DNA from: Amaurobius ferox
Lineage: Eukaryota; Arthropoda; Arachnida; Araneae; Amaurobiidae
Reading direction: 5' to 3'
NCBI GenBank assembly: GCA_951213105.1
Contig: OX578149.1
Span: forward strand, 558,001-622,000
Length of the DNA: 64,000 nt
The notes under the pieces were generated by a model, which saw nothing but the letters and a program-made list of their open reading frames with translations, made no database searches and was not told the origin of the DNA. Numbering within the stretch: the stretch's first letter is position 1; each line of letters opens with the position of its first letter. The translations under genes were made by a program, and so were the position numbers. Of the stretch, positions 20,871 to 31,255 are shown in pieces.

Positions 20871-22138
20871 TGCGACAGAACAATAGAGATTTTTCATTAA
20901 GTTATGAGAAACAAGTTCCACTCTTCTTTTTTTATGGCAAACGTTTATTGCAATGTCACTGTCTTATGCAAATTTGCAGCAGCATTTGAAGAGCAATTAT
21001 GCAAAACAAGTTAAATCCACTTTTTGTGAAAAAAGATACGGCTTACGTTTGCTTAGAATTTAACAGTGTTTCAATGGATGAATTTTTTTTTCATTACTTG
21101 CATATGATGATGAAAGATCGACTTTTAATTCAGTATTCGAAGGACAGCATATTGAACATTTATTACGTCATTAGCCAACAGAGTTGCCGGATTTTTGCCA
21201 GGCCAAAAAAAGCCGGCCGGCTTTTTTTGGTTTTAACCGCTTAAAAGCCGGCTTTTATTAACAAAAAGCTGGCTTTTATTAAGGAAAGGTGGTTTACAGC
21301 CAATTGACATTAAATTTGCATAACTTTATCTTTGATGCACTCCTAAATGTTTATAAACTTCTATTAAATATTACCAAGTACACAAAATTTTACGACCACT
21401 AGAAAAATACTATGAAGGTAATATGTCTAAAAGGAAAAATATATATACATTGAGGAGAATGCATTTTAAATTAGACACCAAGATGGTGTTTTGAAAGCCT
21501 CTGTTACATAATGCATAGCTCTACATTACATATACTACACATTTTAAAGACTATAATTAATTAGACAGACAAATCACCACACATCAAAAAGGAAAAAAAT
21601 CAATTTTACTTCAATAAGGAAAAACATTTTTTTTACACACTACTATTTACACACTGCTAACAAGAGAGAGCAATCAAAAAAGGTTAAAAATTGTTCTCAA
21701 ATTAAAACTTGTTAAAATAAATTTTTGAAAAGCTTGATGCTATTCAAAAGAGTTCATGCATATGTTATTTCCAATACTGTTTTCAATAGTGGTAAATAGT
21801 GTTTTTTATTAAATGACTATGTATGATTTTAAATATTTATAAGTGAAAATAAGACTTACATATCAATAAGATCCTTAAAATTAGTTAACTAATAAGATAA
21901 ATCACTAAGTAACTGTTGTCCTAAAATAAAATATTTCATTATTTAAAGCAATAACATTTAAAAAAAAATGTGTTCAAGGCCAATGTAAACCAAGTAAAGC
22001 AGTTGTTATACCTCTTTAAAATTTAGTTGGCTTTTTTGCACTAGCAGGTATTCCAATATTGTTTTCATTATTGAGAAATAAAGTTATTTATTAAATTCTA
22101 ACCCAATAAAATACCTTTAAAATTAGTTAAGGAACACT
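20871..22138. other. AT-rich DNA with a GCCGGC palindrome, no gene seen
   Basis: Contains the inverted mariner tail copy (21142-21177), a perfect 28-bp palindrome (21203-21230) and three AAGCCGGCTTTT or AAAGCTGGCTTTT words up to 21285. From 21290 to the end of LINE B it is A/T-rich without recognisable features. Confidence 0.4.
21203..21230. repeat. Perfect 28-bp palindrome around GCCGGCCGGC
   Basis: CCAAAAAAAGCC, GGCC, GGCTTTTTTTGG reads the same on both strands. Further AAGCCGGCTTTT words follow within 60 bases, as often seen near the ends of non-autonomous DNA transposons; no second end was located. Confidence 0.85.
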
Positions 22139-22304
22139 TGAATGAATGAAATGAGAGACGGGTGGCTCAAGAAGAGACCAGCACAGCGACAAGAGGTCTA
22201 TTGTATTACCCCAGACAGAACAGATCTCTACGAAATGAGACCAGTAGCCGATTCAAAGATGAGCAGGCACTTGACAGGAATGTCATTCAGCTCCCAGGGT
22301 TCAA

Positions 22305-22965
22305 TCACATGTGGACCAATGTGTTCGAATCTGTGAGCAGAGTAAACCTCACATTCACAGAGAATGTGAGCAGCAGTTTCTTCGCTGTATTTTCAGCCCC
22401 TGCAAAGCGAATCTTTAGTGACACCCATAATGTTGAGGTGTCTCTTGAGGGTGCAGTGCCCAGTAAGGAGCCCAACAGCCCTCCTGATGCCAGTTCTACT
22501 GAGCTTGAAAAGTTCCTTTTGAAGTGTATTAGGGCAATTGCAGTTGAGAATTTTTGCTTGCCTTTGTCCCTTAGTGTCACGCCAGTTCTTACATTGAAGC
22601 TTCCTGAAAATGTCATAGACAATTCTTCTAACAAGGTCATTGGAAATACCCAAGGCCGGCTCAGGGCCCACAAAAGGAGTACTTGAGCCTTTCCTAGCAA
22701 GTTCGTCTGCCTTCATTGCCAGGTATGCCCGAATGACCAGGCACCCAGTACAGAATGACATTATTATTGCTAGCGATTTCACAGAGTGCATTATAGCACT
22801 CCCAGACAAGGGAAGATGTCACAGTGGACTTCCCAAGAGCCATAAGAGCAGCCTGACTGTTGGAACATATAAGTATTTGGTTGCTCTTATACTTCCTGTC
22901 GTAGCAACTTCTACAACAAATAAGAATGGCAAAGGCCTCAGCCTGAAAGACAGTAGCATAGCTGC
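22305..22965 (-). pseudogene. LINE B RNase H/C-terminal fragment
   Basis: The minus strand from 22965 reads ATVFQAEAFAILICCRSCYD then SNSQAALMALGKS (RNase H), YWVPGHSGIPGNE, and, after a frameshift, ADELARKGSSTPF through LTGHCTLKRHL and SKDS/TKDSLCRG. Nearly the same text as LINE A 19600-20170. The RNase H Asp of the SDSQAA motif reads Asn here. Confidence 0.75.
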
Positions 22966-23428
22966 CAACTCTCCCGGATTTTTGCTATATCTCCCGGTCT
23001 CCCGGGTAAGTCGCTCAATCTCCCGGTTTTCACTCAGCTGCCCTTATTTTCCCCCTTTCTGGACAGAAATCACGCGAATGCAAATCGTGACTTTCAATTG
23101 TTTTCCGCGGTGCAGTTTTCTGCTGCCGCGGTGTAGGAATGGATCGTGATTGACGTTTGTATTTTTGTATTTGTATCTACAGGATACAAACGTAAAATAA
23201 TCGGAAATAGATCACGAATATTCCGAAAATATCACGAAATGAGAAACGAAGTCACAAATTTTGAAATCTAAGTTTTCCCGTTCTTTCGTCTAAAAATCCG
23301 TTTCCCAGCTATTGCGTAATCGGCGCTCGCAAACGGTGATTATTCCCAGGGGGTCGCGAGAGAGATGACCAATGATTATCTAATTAATGTGGGAAAAACG
23401 CATTTGCCTCGACTAAAATGTTATTAAA
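22965..23428. repeat. Dispersed repeat replacing the LINE B RT core
   Basis: Starts GCTGCCAACTCTCCCGG, contains three further CTCCCGG words within 70 bases, CCGCGG sites, and a second half (23160-23428) that resembles 14560-14720. Sequence on both sides is LINE B, but about 1.3 kb of LINE (RT palm, thumb, first RNase H motif, judged against LINE A) is missing, so this is replacement or deletion plus insertion and not a clean insertion. Confidence 0.55.
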
Positions 23429-23826
23429 TTAGTATGCCTCCAGGCAGATGGTACATGACCCAAGGCAATACAGGCTCTGTAGATACTGCAGAGAATGGGA
23501 GCTAGCACCTCAATTCCTTCCTGGAGAAAAATTGGAATGATGCCATCAGTCCCCGGAGTTTTATAGGGTTTATGGGAATCAATTGCCCGTTTAACCCTAT
23601 CCAGAGTAACCACACTCCTAGCAATGCTCCAACTTCTGTCATCACAGGTAGGCGTGGAGCAGGCATCAAGTATGTCACTATGATCATACGGATCAGAAAC
23701 CGGAAAGTGGACTCTGAACATCTCAGCCAGGGTTTCTTCCCCAGTAACAGAGAAGTCACTATTTGACTTCTTGACAGTATTCAAATTACAATTCCTGTCC
23801 CTTGCCATCAGCTTAACAAGTTTCAT
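23413..23826 (-). pseudogene. LINE B N-terminal reverse transcriptase fragment
   Basis: 137-codon frame with YKTPGTDGIIPIFLQEG and LGHVPSAWRHT, matching the finger-region motif KAPGPDGI and the P-x-W-R block that precedes the first catalytic Asp of LINE RTs. It ends at the junction with the foreign repeat near 23428; the palm with YADD is absent. Confidence 0.75.
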
Positions 23827-24745
23827 TTTTGCCTTCGCAGTAAGTTCTCCATGAGTTTCTCTTGGAATCTCTTGACTGCCTTATTATAGGAGGTAAGAGC
23901 AGATTTATAAACCTGCCATTCTCCACTCTTTTTAGCTCTATTAAAAAGCTTCCTGCATTTCCCACGCAAACGGCTGATTCATTCGACCACCAAGGAACAA
24001 TCCTTGGGGAGTCAGCATTTGTGGTCTTGCAGTTTTTGTGGAAGGATTGAATTATGGTGTGTTGCACAAAGCCAACAGCTAAATCCAGATTTTCAATAGA
24101 AGAATACTCACCAGTATGACTAGCCATACTCGCCAGAAGATCTTCTTTGTAGGAACCCCAATTTGTTCTTTTTGGGTTCCTACCCTTCGCTGTTATAGGT
24201 TTCACAGGACCATTAACAGAAAAAGAGATCAGTTGGTGGTCAGAGAAGGATATATCATCTGAAACCTTCCAATTGAGAATACTTTCATATGCAATGCTAT
24301 TGCTTATGGTAATATCAATAACTTCGGGACGATTAACTGTCATGAAGGTAGGAGAGTTACCCTTATTAAGAATAAAAAGGTTAAAAAGTATAATCTATTC
24401 TAAAAGATCATCACCCCTACGGTTGCAATCACTACTGCCCCAAACAGTGTTATGGACATTTGCATCACAACCAATAATCATTCTTTTGCCATTACAGTAC
24501 TCAATTAGACTGGTAATGACATTTGAAAAGGTTTCCTTATCTTCGTAAGGAAGATAGGCCGCAGCAAAGATGTATTCCATCTTATGCTCATTGGTTTTAA
24601 GATTCAATCTGATGGCAACATTATCACCATCAAGGAATTTTACAAGGTGAACAGCATTGAGTCTGTTGCTGACAGCAATACAGGCTCTAGGTCTGATACA
24701 GGATGTATCATAAAAGACATTGAAGCCCTTGATCCCAAGACCCAA
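23813..24745 (-). pseudogene. LINE B endonuclease (EEP family) pseudogene
   Basis: Two frames. 24745-24395 includes IFAAAYLPYEDKETF and MIIGCDANVHNTVWGSS with RGDDLLE, the central Asp-x-Asn motif of apurinic-type LINE endonucleases. 24343-23813 includes VIDITISN and SDDISFSDHQLISF, with the SDH catalytic His motif. The N-terminal endonuclease motifs are not clear, and a frameshift separates the parts. This domain normally nicks target DNA to start target-primed reverse transcription. Confidence 0.75.
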
Positions 24746-24804
24746 AATTTTTCCATTGTAGGTCCAGGGCTCCTGGATAAGAGCAATATCAGCTCTACCA
24801 TTTA

Positions 24805-25165
24805 TCAGTCTTTTGCTAAGAATAGCAGAGGCAGATCGACTATATGGTGCAGATTGATTTCCACAACATTAAGACAATCCAGAATGCACCTCCTCCTGCA
24901 CCTCTGTGCTTCTGTGAGTATTTCCTGCGTCTCAGCCATGGCTTCAGTGTGTCGGTCACCAAGGCTCGCGACTCCACTTCCTTCCACAGCGAGACTGCAG
25001 GTTTCGCTGTGGAAGGAAGTGGAGTCGCGAGCCTTTGCCAAGATTCAACCTCAGAGGAGTTGTCTTAATGGCTGACTGGGATTCACCCCAGGGTGTACCC
25101 AATCCTTCAATGCTTTCTCTGTGGCGGCATGAAGAACCAGGGAATGGAGCATCTGATTTCTTCAT
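24805..25165 (-). pseudogene. LINE B ORF1 remnant containing a perfect hairpin
   Basis: Homologous to the LINE A ORF1 (shared SAI-TTPL-L-LGKG and VASLGDRHTEAMAETQ). The 32-bp inverted duplication at 24961-25035 disrupts the frame. ORF1 then ends abruptly and runs into endonuclease sequence, with part of the ORF1 C-terminus missing. Confidence 0.6.
24961..25035. repeat. Perfect 32-bp inverted repeat with 11-base loop in LINE B
   Basis: Arms 24961-24992 and 25004-25035 are exact reverse complements, with the loop GACTGCAGGTT. LINE A has only one arm at the matching place (about 18077-18110), so the second arm is a new inverted duplication. Confidence 0.9.
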
Positions 25166-25585
25166 GCTGTAACCACCAATAGAGAAAGACCACAGATTAC
25201 TTCCAGTTCGATCGGAGCCCCCGCTAGGCTCAGTCTCCCCACACTTTTCTAACGTGAAAAGTGTAATCTCCGGAGTCGTTCGCAAAGCTAGATGTGTGTG
25301 TGATGAGGAATGGGCCATAACGTGCACCAAGTGCATAGGACTCATCCAGAGGACTTGAGTATCTAATTGGACGGCCGGGAAGAGATCCGGCGACAACACC
25401 AGAATAAACACAACTAAACAAAACAGCAAACAAACAAAGCAGTAATCAAAAACAAAACACAACACCAAAACAACACAGCAAACCAAAATAAAAGGGAAGG
25501 CGGCACCACCGGGGAGGAGCAAGTAAAAACCAAGGGGATCAACAACCAGAGAAAAAGTTAAAAGCAGCAATGGCTCTCAGGCTAT

Positions 25586-28500
25586 TCAAGTGATTTTGTT
25601 GGATATTTCTCTCGCTATGAGAACACAGTTTTTAATTTTGTTAATTGAAGTTTTATTCGAGCAGACACTCGAGAACCAGGCCGCGGAATTAGCGGGGGAA
25701 GGTTTAGAAAGATGAAAAGGTTTAGAGTGGGGGCAAGCAAAGACGTAGTGGTCTGCATCTCCAAAGGAACAGCAAGAAGTTGATTTAAATTTAAAAAAGT
25801 AAAGGTAATCCAAAAATGGGCCGTGGCCCGTGATAAAATAAATAAGATATTTGTTCATTAAAAGGAAATTAAAGTTTACGTGGGGAAGAAAGTTTAAAAT
25901 TCTGGCTGGGTCATGGGTGCGAGGGGAAATGTAGTTGTTTAGATAAGATTGCCAGGCGTTTAAGATATCTAGTTTACAATGCTTTTTTAACAGAGAGTAG
26001 GGAAAAGGTAAAGGAGATGGGGTACCTGAAGAGGTAGCAAGTTTTGCATTTTCATCGGCGGCCTCGTTGCCCGAGATGTCAGAATGGGCTTTAACCCAAC
26101 AGAGGTTTATTAAATGTTTGTTTAAATTTGCATCTAGTTTAATTTTGGAAAGATAGTCAGATTTGTTTCTAATGGAGTTAAGGGCCGAAATGGAGGATTG
26201 ACTATCTGAAAAAATATTTATTTTTAAATTATTTGTAGAAGCCCAGTTGATAGCAAAGTGTATTGCTGCTATTTCAGCTTGAAAAACTGTGTTCCCAAGG
26301 TTGAGTTTGAAAGTATATATGTTTTGAAGTTTATCCCCCCTGTATATGCAAATGGCGTAACCCACTTTGTCGTCAATGGCAGAGCCATCAGTGTAAATAT
26401 TTATGTCTGAAAAAAGTGAGGGGTCGAAGGGAGCCAGATAGGCGATACGAAGGGAAGGGGGGATAGAAGAGGAAGGGCGATTGAAGTCAAAGTTAGGGGG
26501 AGAGGGAAGAGACGGGTTGGTAAAATGATTTGTTCTGAGTTTCCAGAAGGCATATTTTTTAAATTGTGTATTAATGACAAAATGAATGGGGGGAATATCA
26601 GTTATAGAGTAAAGAGAAATGTTGGAAGTAGTCCGAAAACCAGAAGAGATTTTGAGAAGAAAAATCCTTTGCAAAGACAAAAGTTTTTTGACCTGAGCCC
26701 CAGTCAAAGCTTGTCCCCCCAAATTCCTGCGCCGAAAATGATTATCTTTTCGATGACCGAAAGATACCAGATTTTTAAAAAGGATTTATCTATACCCCAG
26801 TTATTGCCAGACACCCTCCCAAAGGTGCTGGCGAACTTAAAACATTTCTCTCTGAGATTGAAAATGTGGGAGCTCCATTTTAAATTATCGTCGATAGTGA
26901 TTCCAAGAAAGGTGAGTTGTCTAGTTGTAGGTATTTTATGGTTTTGAATTTTGAAGGAAGGGCGATGTCTGATTTTTGAGCGGTTTTTATTGAAGATAAT
27001 TGATTTACATTTTTCGGGAGCTATGGAAAGTTTTAAAACAGTGAGAGTGGATGAGATAAGGTTTAAAAGGTTATTGGTATTAAGTTGTAATGTTTTTAAG
27101 TTGGATGAATAGGTGATCACCGCGAGATCATCCGCGAAGGCCTGAAGGTGAAAAAGATCGTTGTTGAGTTTTAGAATGTCATTAAAGTAGATACTCCACA
27201 GGCAAGGGGATATAACCGATCCCTGTGGAGCGCCCATAGAAATGTGTTTTGTAATATGTGATTTACCTATGTTGAGTGAAATTTCTCTGTTAAAAAGATA
27301 TGAAAAAATGAAATTTTGAAAAGGCTGAGGGAGGTTGATTTTTGAAAATGAAAGAGGCAAGACGTTCCAGTTGAGACTGTCAAATGCTCCGCAGATGTCC
27401 ACGGTGGTCAAAGAAACAAAATGTATTGACTTGTGGGAGGAAATGGTTTGAATTAGCCCAAGAGCAGCGTCCTCACAACTCGTTAATTCCTTAAAGCCAT
27501 ATTGGAGGGGATGGAGAGAATTCCTTAAAGCCATATTGGAGGGGATGGAGAGCATCCTCAGAAGAAAGCCAAAAATTGAGTTTATTTATGAAAATTTTTT
27601 CCAATATTTTACCAAGGGTCGGGAGGAGGCAAATGGGTCTATACGAAGAACATTGAGATGGGTCTTTTCCAGGCTTATTAAAGAAGAGAATGTTGGCATT
27701 TTTGAGAAGAGGGAAAGTGGCAGAATTTAAAACATAGATTTATAGTTTTTGATAGGAAAGAAGGGAAAAATTTATAAAGTTGCTTCCAAATTGTGAAATC
27801 TAAATTGTCAAGGCCTGGGGCCTTACCATTTTTAAAATTTTTAAAGACAATGAGGAGCTCTTCATCCGAAACCACCCCCAGTCCCTCAGAAGGCAAAGTA
27901 AATGAAGGAAAGTTTATAAAATCCTTATCTTCTTTAAAATGGTGGTCCAACAAGCGTTTCAGTTTATCATCAAGGTTGAGGGAAGGGGAGTCAGGGAAGT
28001 GGAGATTAATGTTATTAAATTTTTTGTGTTTCTGGAAAGTAAATTTGAAATGAGAGCCGAAAGTTTTGCTGCATCCTGTGCAGAAAGATTTCCAGGAGTC
28101 AAGTCTTGTTTTCTTAATCAGTAATTTGTATTTGGCTCTATTTTGTTTATAAAGAATTAAGGCCGCAGAGATTTCGGCGGGAGAGGCACAATTCCTCTCG
28201 AGTGATTTGACTCTTTTATAAAGGGCGGTAACGAAGTTTCTATGTTTTGTGAGGGTGGGATTCCACTAGGAAAATTTTTTAATTGTTTTTGATTTTTTCT
28301 TTCTAATAAATTTTAAGGCACAATTTTGGGTTATATCAATAAGAGTTTTAAAAAAAGAATCTAGGGAGTTAGTGTCTTGAATATTATCTAAAAGGGGATT
28401 GAGAAAATTTAAGTTTGCTCTAAAGTTATGTATAAATTTACCGATTCCGTATTGAGTTTTGAAAAAGAAAGTATCATTAGAGGGGGGGTCAAGGTTAAGT

Positions 28501-29135
28501 GTAATTTTAATATATTTATGGTCGCTAAGAGTATCACTCGAGAGGACTTCCCAGCTAAAAAGAGAATCGAAGAGTGAAAAGTTCATGAGAGAAAGGTCGG
28601 GGAATCCATTTCCGGAGTGTGAAGCGAAAGTTGGACCACAATTTTTATCGTTACAGATTATGAGATTGTTTTTGAGGCAAAAGTCAATCATGTCCAACCC
28701 CCTCTGGTCGGTGAACCTATATCCCCACATCCGAGCACGGGCATTAAAATCTCCCAGAAGGAGAAAGTTAGAGTTCAGGTAGTCAAAGATATCTATTTCT
28801 GATAAAAGGGTTAAAAAGTTATCATGGGGTGGGAAATATATGCTAGCTAGATTAATGATGGGATGCTGGGGAAGTAATATTTCTATAAAGATTGATGAGG
28901 ATGATTTAAATTTAAAGTTTACTGTTAAGAGTGGATTAAAGATTAAAATAGCCGCCTTCTGGGAGACGGAGACAAATTGGCGAACACCAGGAGGGGGGGA
29001 GAGAATTAAATTATGATTTATATAGGGTTCTTGAAGACATACGTAGTCTATTGAGTTGTCTATTGCAAATTTAAAGAGATTTGAATGGGCGGAAAGAGAG
29101 TGGTTTAAGTTAATCTGGATGCTGGTAATAGTCAT
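25586..29135 (-). pseudogene. LINE C ORF2 (endonuclease, reverse transcriptase, RNase H), frameshifted
   Basis: Pieces in order. 29135-28266: endonuclease with MTITSIQINLNHS start, CLQEPYI, LLGDFNARARMWG and SDHKYIKI. 27953-27678: RT fingers with NGKAPGLDNLDF. 27555-26704: RT palm with VDICGAFDSLNW, GAPQGSVISP, FADD (AFADDLAVI) and LTFLGITID. 26722-25586: thumb and RNase H with YTDGSAIDD, FQAEIAAI, FSDSQSSIS, CWVKAHSDISGNEAAD and a C-terminal Cys/His block. Catalytic residues are preserved in each part, but frameshifts lie near 28260, 27680 and 27520; the last is explained by a 34-bp tandem duplication. Probably a fairly young dead copy. Confidence 0.85.
27485..27552. repeat. 34-bp tandem duplication in LINE C RT
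   Basis: 27485-27518 and 27519-27552 are identical. Since 34 is not a multiple of three, the duplication shifts the RT frame; the translated text repeats (LHPLQYGFKE and again NSLHPLQYGFKE). Confidence 0.92.
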
Positions 29136-29306
29136 GGCAAGAAAGGAAGTATAAAAAAGTAAAAAGGCTCGGATGGGGGGAAGAAACCCCAAGGCAAAGC
29201 TTTAAAAAAAAAAGTACATAAATAAAAACATATATACAGAGGCAATACAAACATATTAAAATAGAACAAGGAAACAGATGAAAAAGCTAAATCTGTATAA
29301 AAGTTT

Positions 29307-31172
29307 TCACGCCTCCCTCTGGAGGGAGCGAATTTTTGCCATTTCGGCCATATAAGTTCTACAGTTTTTTCGATCGTGCGTGTTATGATCAGTTTCATAA
29401 TGTAGGTTTGGGTTCAGATCGTTCGAGGTTGTGCAATTGACACATGTTGGAGTTCGTGCTTTGCAGTCTCTAAAAGTATGGCCGCTGCGAGTACAGTGGC
29501 TGCAGTTGCCTTCGGAGTAATGGCAAAAATTTGCGACGTGCCCGTATCCCTGGCACTTATGACACATTTTTAGGGATATGTATTTTTTCACCAGGTAGGA
29601 CTTGAAATGGTGAAACAGATGTTTCGAGTCCAATATTCGGTTAGCTGTAGAGAGGTCGACTAGGAACACCCAGTTCAGGCTACCAGATCTGGTTTTGAAA
29701 TTTTTTATGATTCGAATGTCTCCAGGTTTTAGTGTAGGATGGTTTAGACAAATAAGTGCTTTAACGTTTTCTTCTGAAAAGTCTGAAGGAACGCCGAAGA
29801 TGATAAGAGCTAGTTTTCGATCTTCCTGGAGTTTAATGGTAAATTTATCTTTAATTGCTGAGTTTTGGAAGATCGGCAACAGGTTTCCTGGGTTCTGCTC
29901 TTTGCAGGTTAACTTTAGGGTACCGTTCGGGAGAGTCGAAATGTTTTTTATGTTGATGCCCCGAGGGCAAGGTAGTGAAAATAGATCCTTTTTAAGTTGA
30001 ACGTTGTCTTTTGTCCTGTCCTTCCCCTGGAGGAGGATACTTGAATAAAGTCTGTTCCCGGCGGGGTCAGTCAAAGGATGAGCAGAGGAGGAGGTTGAGG
30101 CAGAAGCACCAGGAGGAACAGATCCTTTCAGAGTTTGTTGCACCGTATTCTTGACAAGAAGAGGAATTTCTTTGGTTATGGAAGATGAAAGAGCTTTCAG
30201 GCCAGTATCCAATTTATTTTGTTGAGTTGAAAGATTATCGTTGATTGTTTTGGAGAGTGCAGAGATAGCATCAGTATTTGCACGGCGAGAACGTGGAGAC
30301 GGAGGAGAGACATTACTTTCAAGAGTGTGACAGGAAATCTTTATATCTTTAAATTTCTCCTCTGTGTATGATTTCTGGGTTGCATTAAGCTTGATATTTT
30401 TGGCAATGTATTTCTCGAGCCTTGAGATGTTTAGTAAAATTCTTGCAACATGCTCGTTGTTGACGTTGAAAGGAGGAATATCTATATCTGTGAGAGTCGA
30501 GCCAGGACTGGAAGCTGCAGAAGGAGCAAGAGTGGAAGACTGGTCATCAGGTTTAGAGGAGGTTGACGTAGCAGGAAAAGCGCTGACAGAAGGAATAAAA
30601 GGCGGAGAAGCATGTGAAGGTGAAGAGTCAGAGCCAGCGAAAGAAGGAGGAGGATGAACAGGTTGGGAGGGAAGGACAGGCAAAGAAGAATATGGAAGTT
30701 TGTAGGTTGAGGTTGAAGATGCAGAACCAGAGGGAAAAGAAGACATAGGTTTTGTAGAGGCAGCAATCATTGGTTTTGTAGAAGGAGTAAAAGTTGGTTT
30801 TGATGTCGAAGTTGTTGCTGGGATGATGGTTGGTTTGGAAGATTTTGAGGATCCAAAAGGTGCGAGTACCTGGGTTGCATTTGAAGGTTGTGTTGTAGAA
30901 AGCTGGCGAGGAAGACGAGGAGGCACAATGGTGTGAGAAAACAGAGCAGAATCATATGTTCGTGGCACACTTTTAAAATTTGAGAACCGGATGCCTGGAT
31001 TTCCAGTAGTGGGTGTAACATCCAATGAGGTTTGATCAGGAGGAGTGCACACAAGAGAAAAGGATTCAGAAGTTGCAGCTCTTTCAGTGTCCAGGGATAA
31101 CGGGGTAAGTACTACGGAATGTTGAAGGGGAGGAAAGTCTTCGGAAGAAGGTGAATACATAGGTGGATCCAT
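29307..31172 (-). CDS. LINE C ORF1 protein with zinc knuckles (621 aa)
   Basis: Uninterrupted ORF starting MDPPMYSPSSEDFPPL. Residues 1 to about 250 are Ser/Thr/Pro-rich and probably disordered (repeated STKPMI/STSKPT-like text). A helical, Lys/Ser-rich middle follows, then an RRM-like or gag-like domain around 430-530 (LALIIFGVPSDFSEENVKALI). C-terminal Cys motifs are CHKCQGYGHVANFC (537-550), CSHCTRSGHTFRDC (557-570) and a third CVNC…H…C cluster from 577. This RNA-binding nucleoprotein would coat the element RNA. Its integrity contrasts with the broken ORF2. Confidence 0.85.
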   Translation of the reverse strand: MDPPMYSPSSEDFPPLQHSVVLTPLSLDTERAATSESFSLVCTPPDQTSLDVTPTTGNPGIRFSNFKSVPRTYDSALFSHTIVPPRLPRQLSTTQPSNATQVLAPFGSSKSSKPTIIPATTSTSKPTFTPSTKPMIAASTKPMSSFPSGSASSTSTYKLPYSSLPVLPSQPVHPPPSFAGSDSSPSHASPPFIPSVSAFPATSTSSKPDDQSSTLAPSAASSPGSTLTDIDIPPFNVNNEHVARILLNISRLEKYIAKNIKLNATQKSYTEEKFKDIKISCHTLESNVSPPSPRSRRANTDAISALSKTINDNLSTQQNKLDTGLKALSSSITKEIPLLVKNTVQQTLKGSVPPGASASTSSSAHPLTDPAGNRLYSSILLQGKDRTKDNVQLKKDLFSLPCPRGINIKNISTLPNGTLKLTCKEQNPGNLLPIFQNSAIKDKFTIKLQEDRKLALIIFGVPSDFSEENVKALICLNHPTLKPGDIRIIKNFKTRSGSLNWVFLVDLSTANRILDSKHLFHHFKSYLVKKYISLKMCHKCQGYGHVANFCHYSEGNCSHCTRSGHTFRDCKARTPTCVNCTTSNDLNPNLHYETDHNTHDRKNCRTYMAEMAKIRSLQREA

Positions 31173-31255
31173 AATATCAGTAATATCAAATATTTATATA
31201 TATACAAAAATATAAAGACCATAGGCTACCTTAACTGAAGCCGGGGGTGTCACCA

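Larger units (their letters stand above)
16340..21177 (-). mobile_element. Mariner-type element containing nested LINE A (outer limits approximate)
   Basis: The left limit is near GGGTTATTATAATTAAAGTTCC at about 16348, which looks like a transposon end; a convincing matching right terminus was not found. At 21142-21177 lies an inverted copy, 34 of 36 bases, of 16561-16596, the end of the transposase coding sequence. This is either a second mariner fragment in opposite orientation or a rearranged end. Limits are therefore tentative. Confidence 0.45.
22139..25360 (-). mobile_element. LINE B: second copy of the LINE A family, RT core replaced
   Basis: Minus-strand order: 5' region with CGETEPSGG text (about 25240), ORF1 remnant (25165 to about 24800), apurinic-type endonuclease (24745-23813), N-terminal RT (23826-23413), foreign repeat (22965-23428), RNase H and C-terminal part (22965-22305), and a CATTCATT-type tail at 22139-22155. 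It retains the endonuclease that LINE A lacks. The upstream boundary with LINE C is near 25360. Confidence 0.8.
25365..31255 (-). mobile_element. LINE C: I-like non-LTR retrotransposon with ORF1 (CCHC) and EN-RT-RNase H ORF2
   Basis: About 5.9 kb, minus strand. Intact ORF1 (31172-29307), a spacer of about 170 bases, ORF2 (29135-25586, broken), and a 3' untranslated region rich in TTGTTTTG-like words to about 25365, where LINE B begins. Gag-like ORF1 with three Cys-rich knuckles plus an endonuclease-RT-RNase H ORF2 is the arrangement of the I group. The sequence is unrelated to LINE A/B except at common motifs. The 5' limit is estimated from the start of A/T-rich leader text. Confidence 0.8.

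Noticed and set aside
22162..23149. Plus-strand frames of 174 and 169 codons
   Set aside because: Antisense of the LINE B RNase H region; no recognised protein.
24956..25570. 204-codon minus-strand frame with a hydrophobic, signal-like start
   Set aside because: It spans the LINE C 3' untranslated region and the LINE B 5' region. The hydrophobic part comes from TTTGTTTT-rich non-coding sequence, not a membrane protein.
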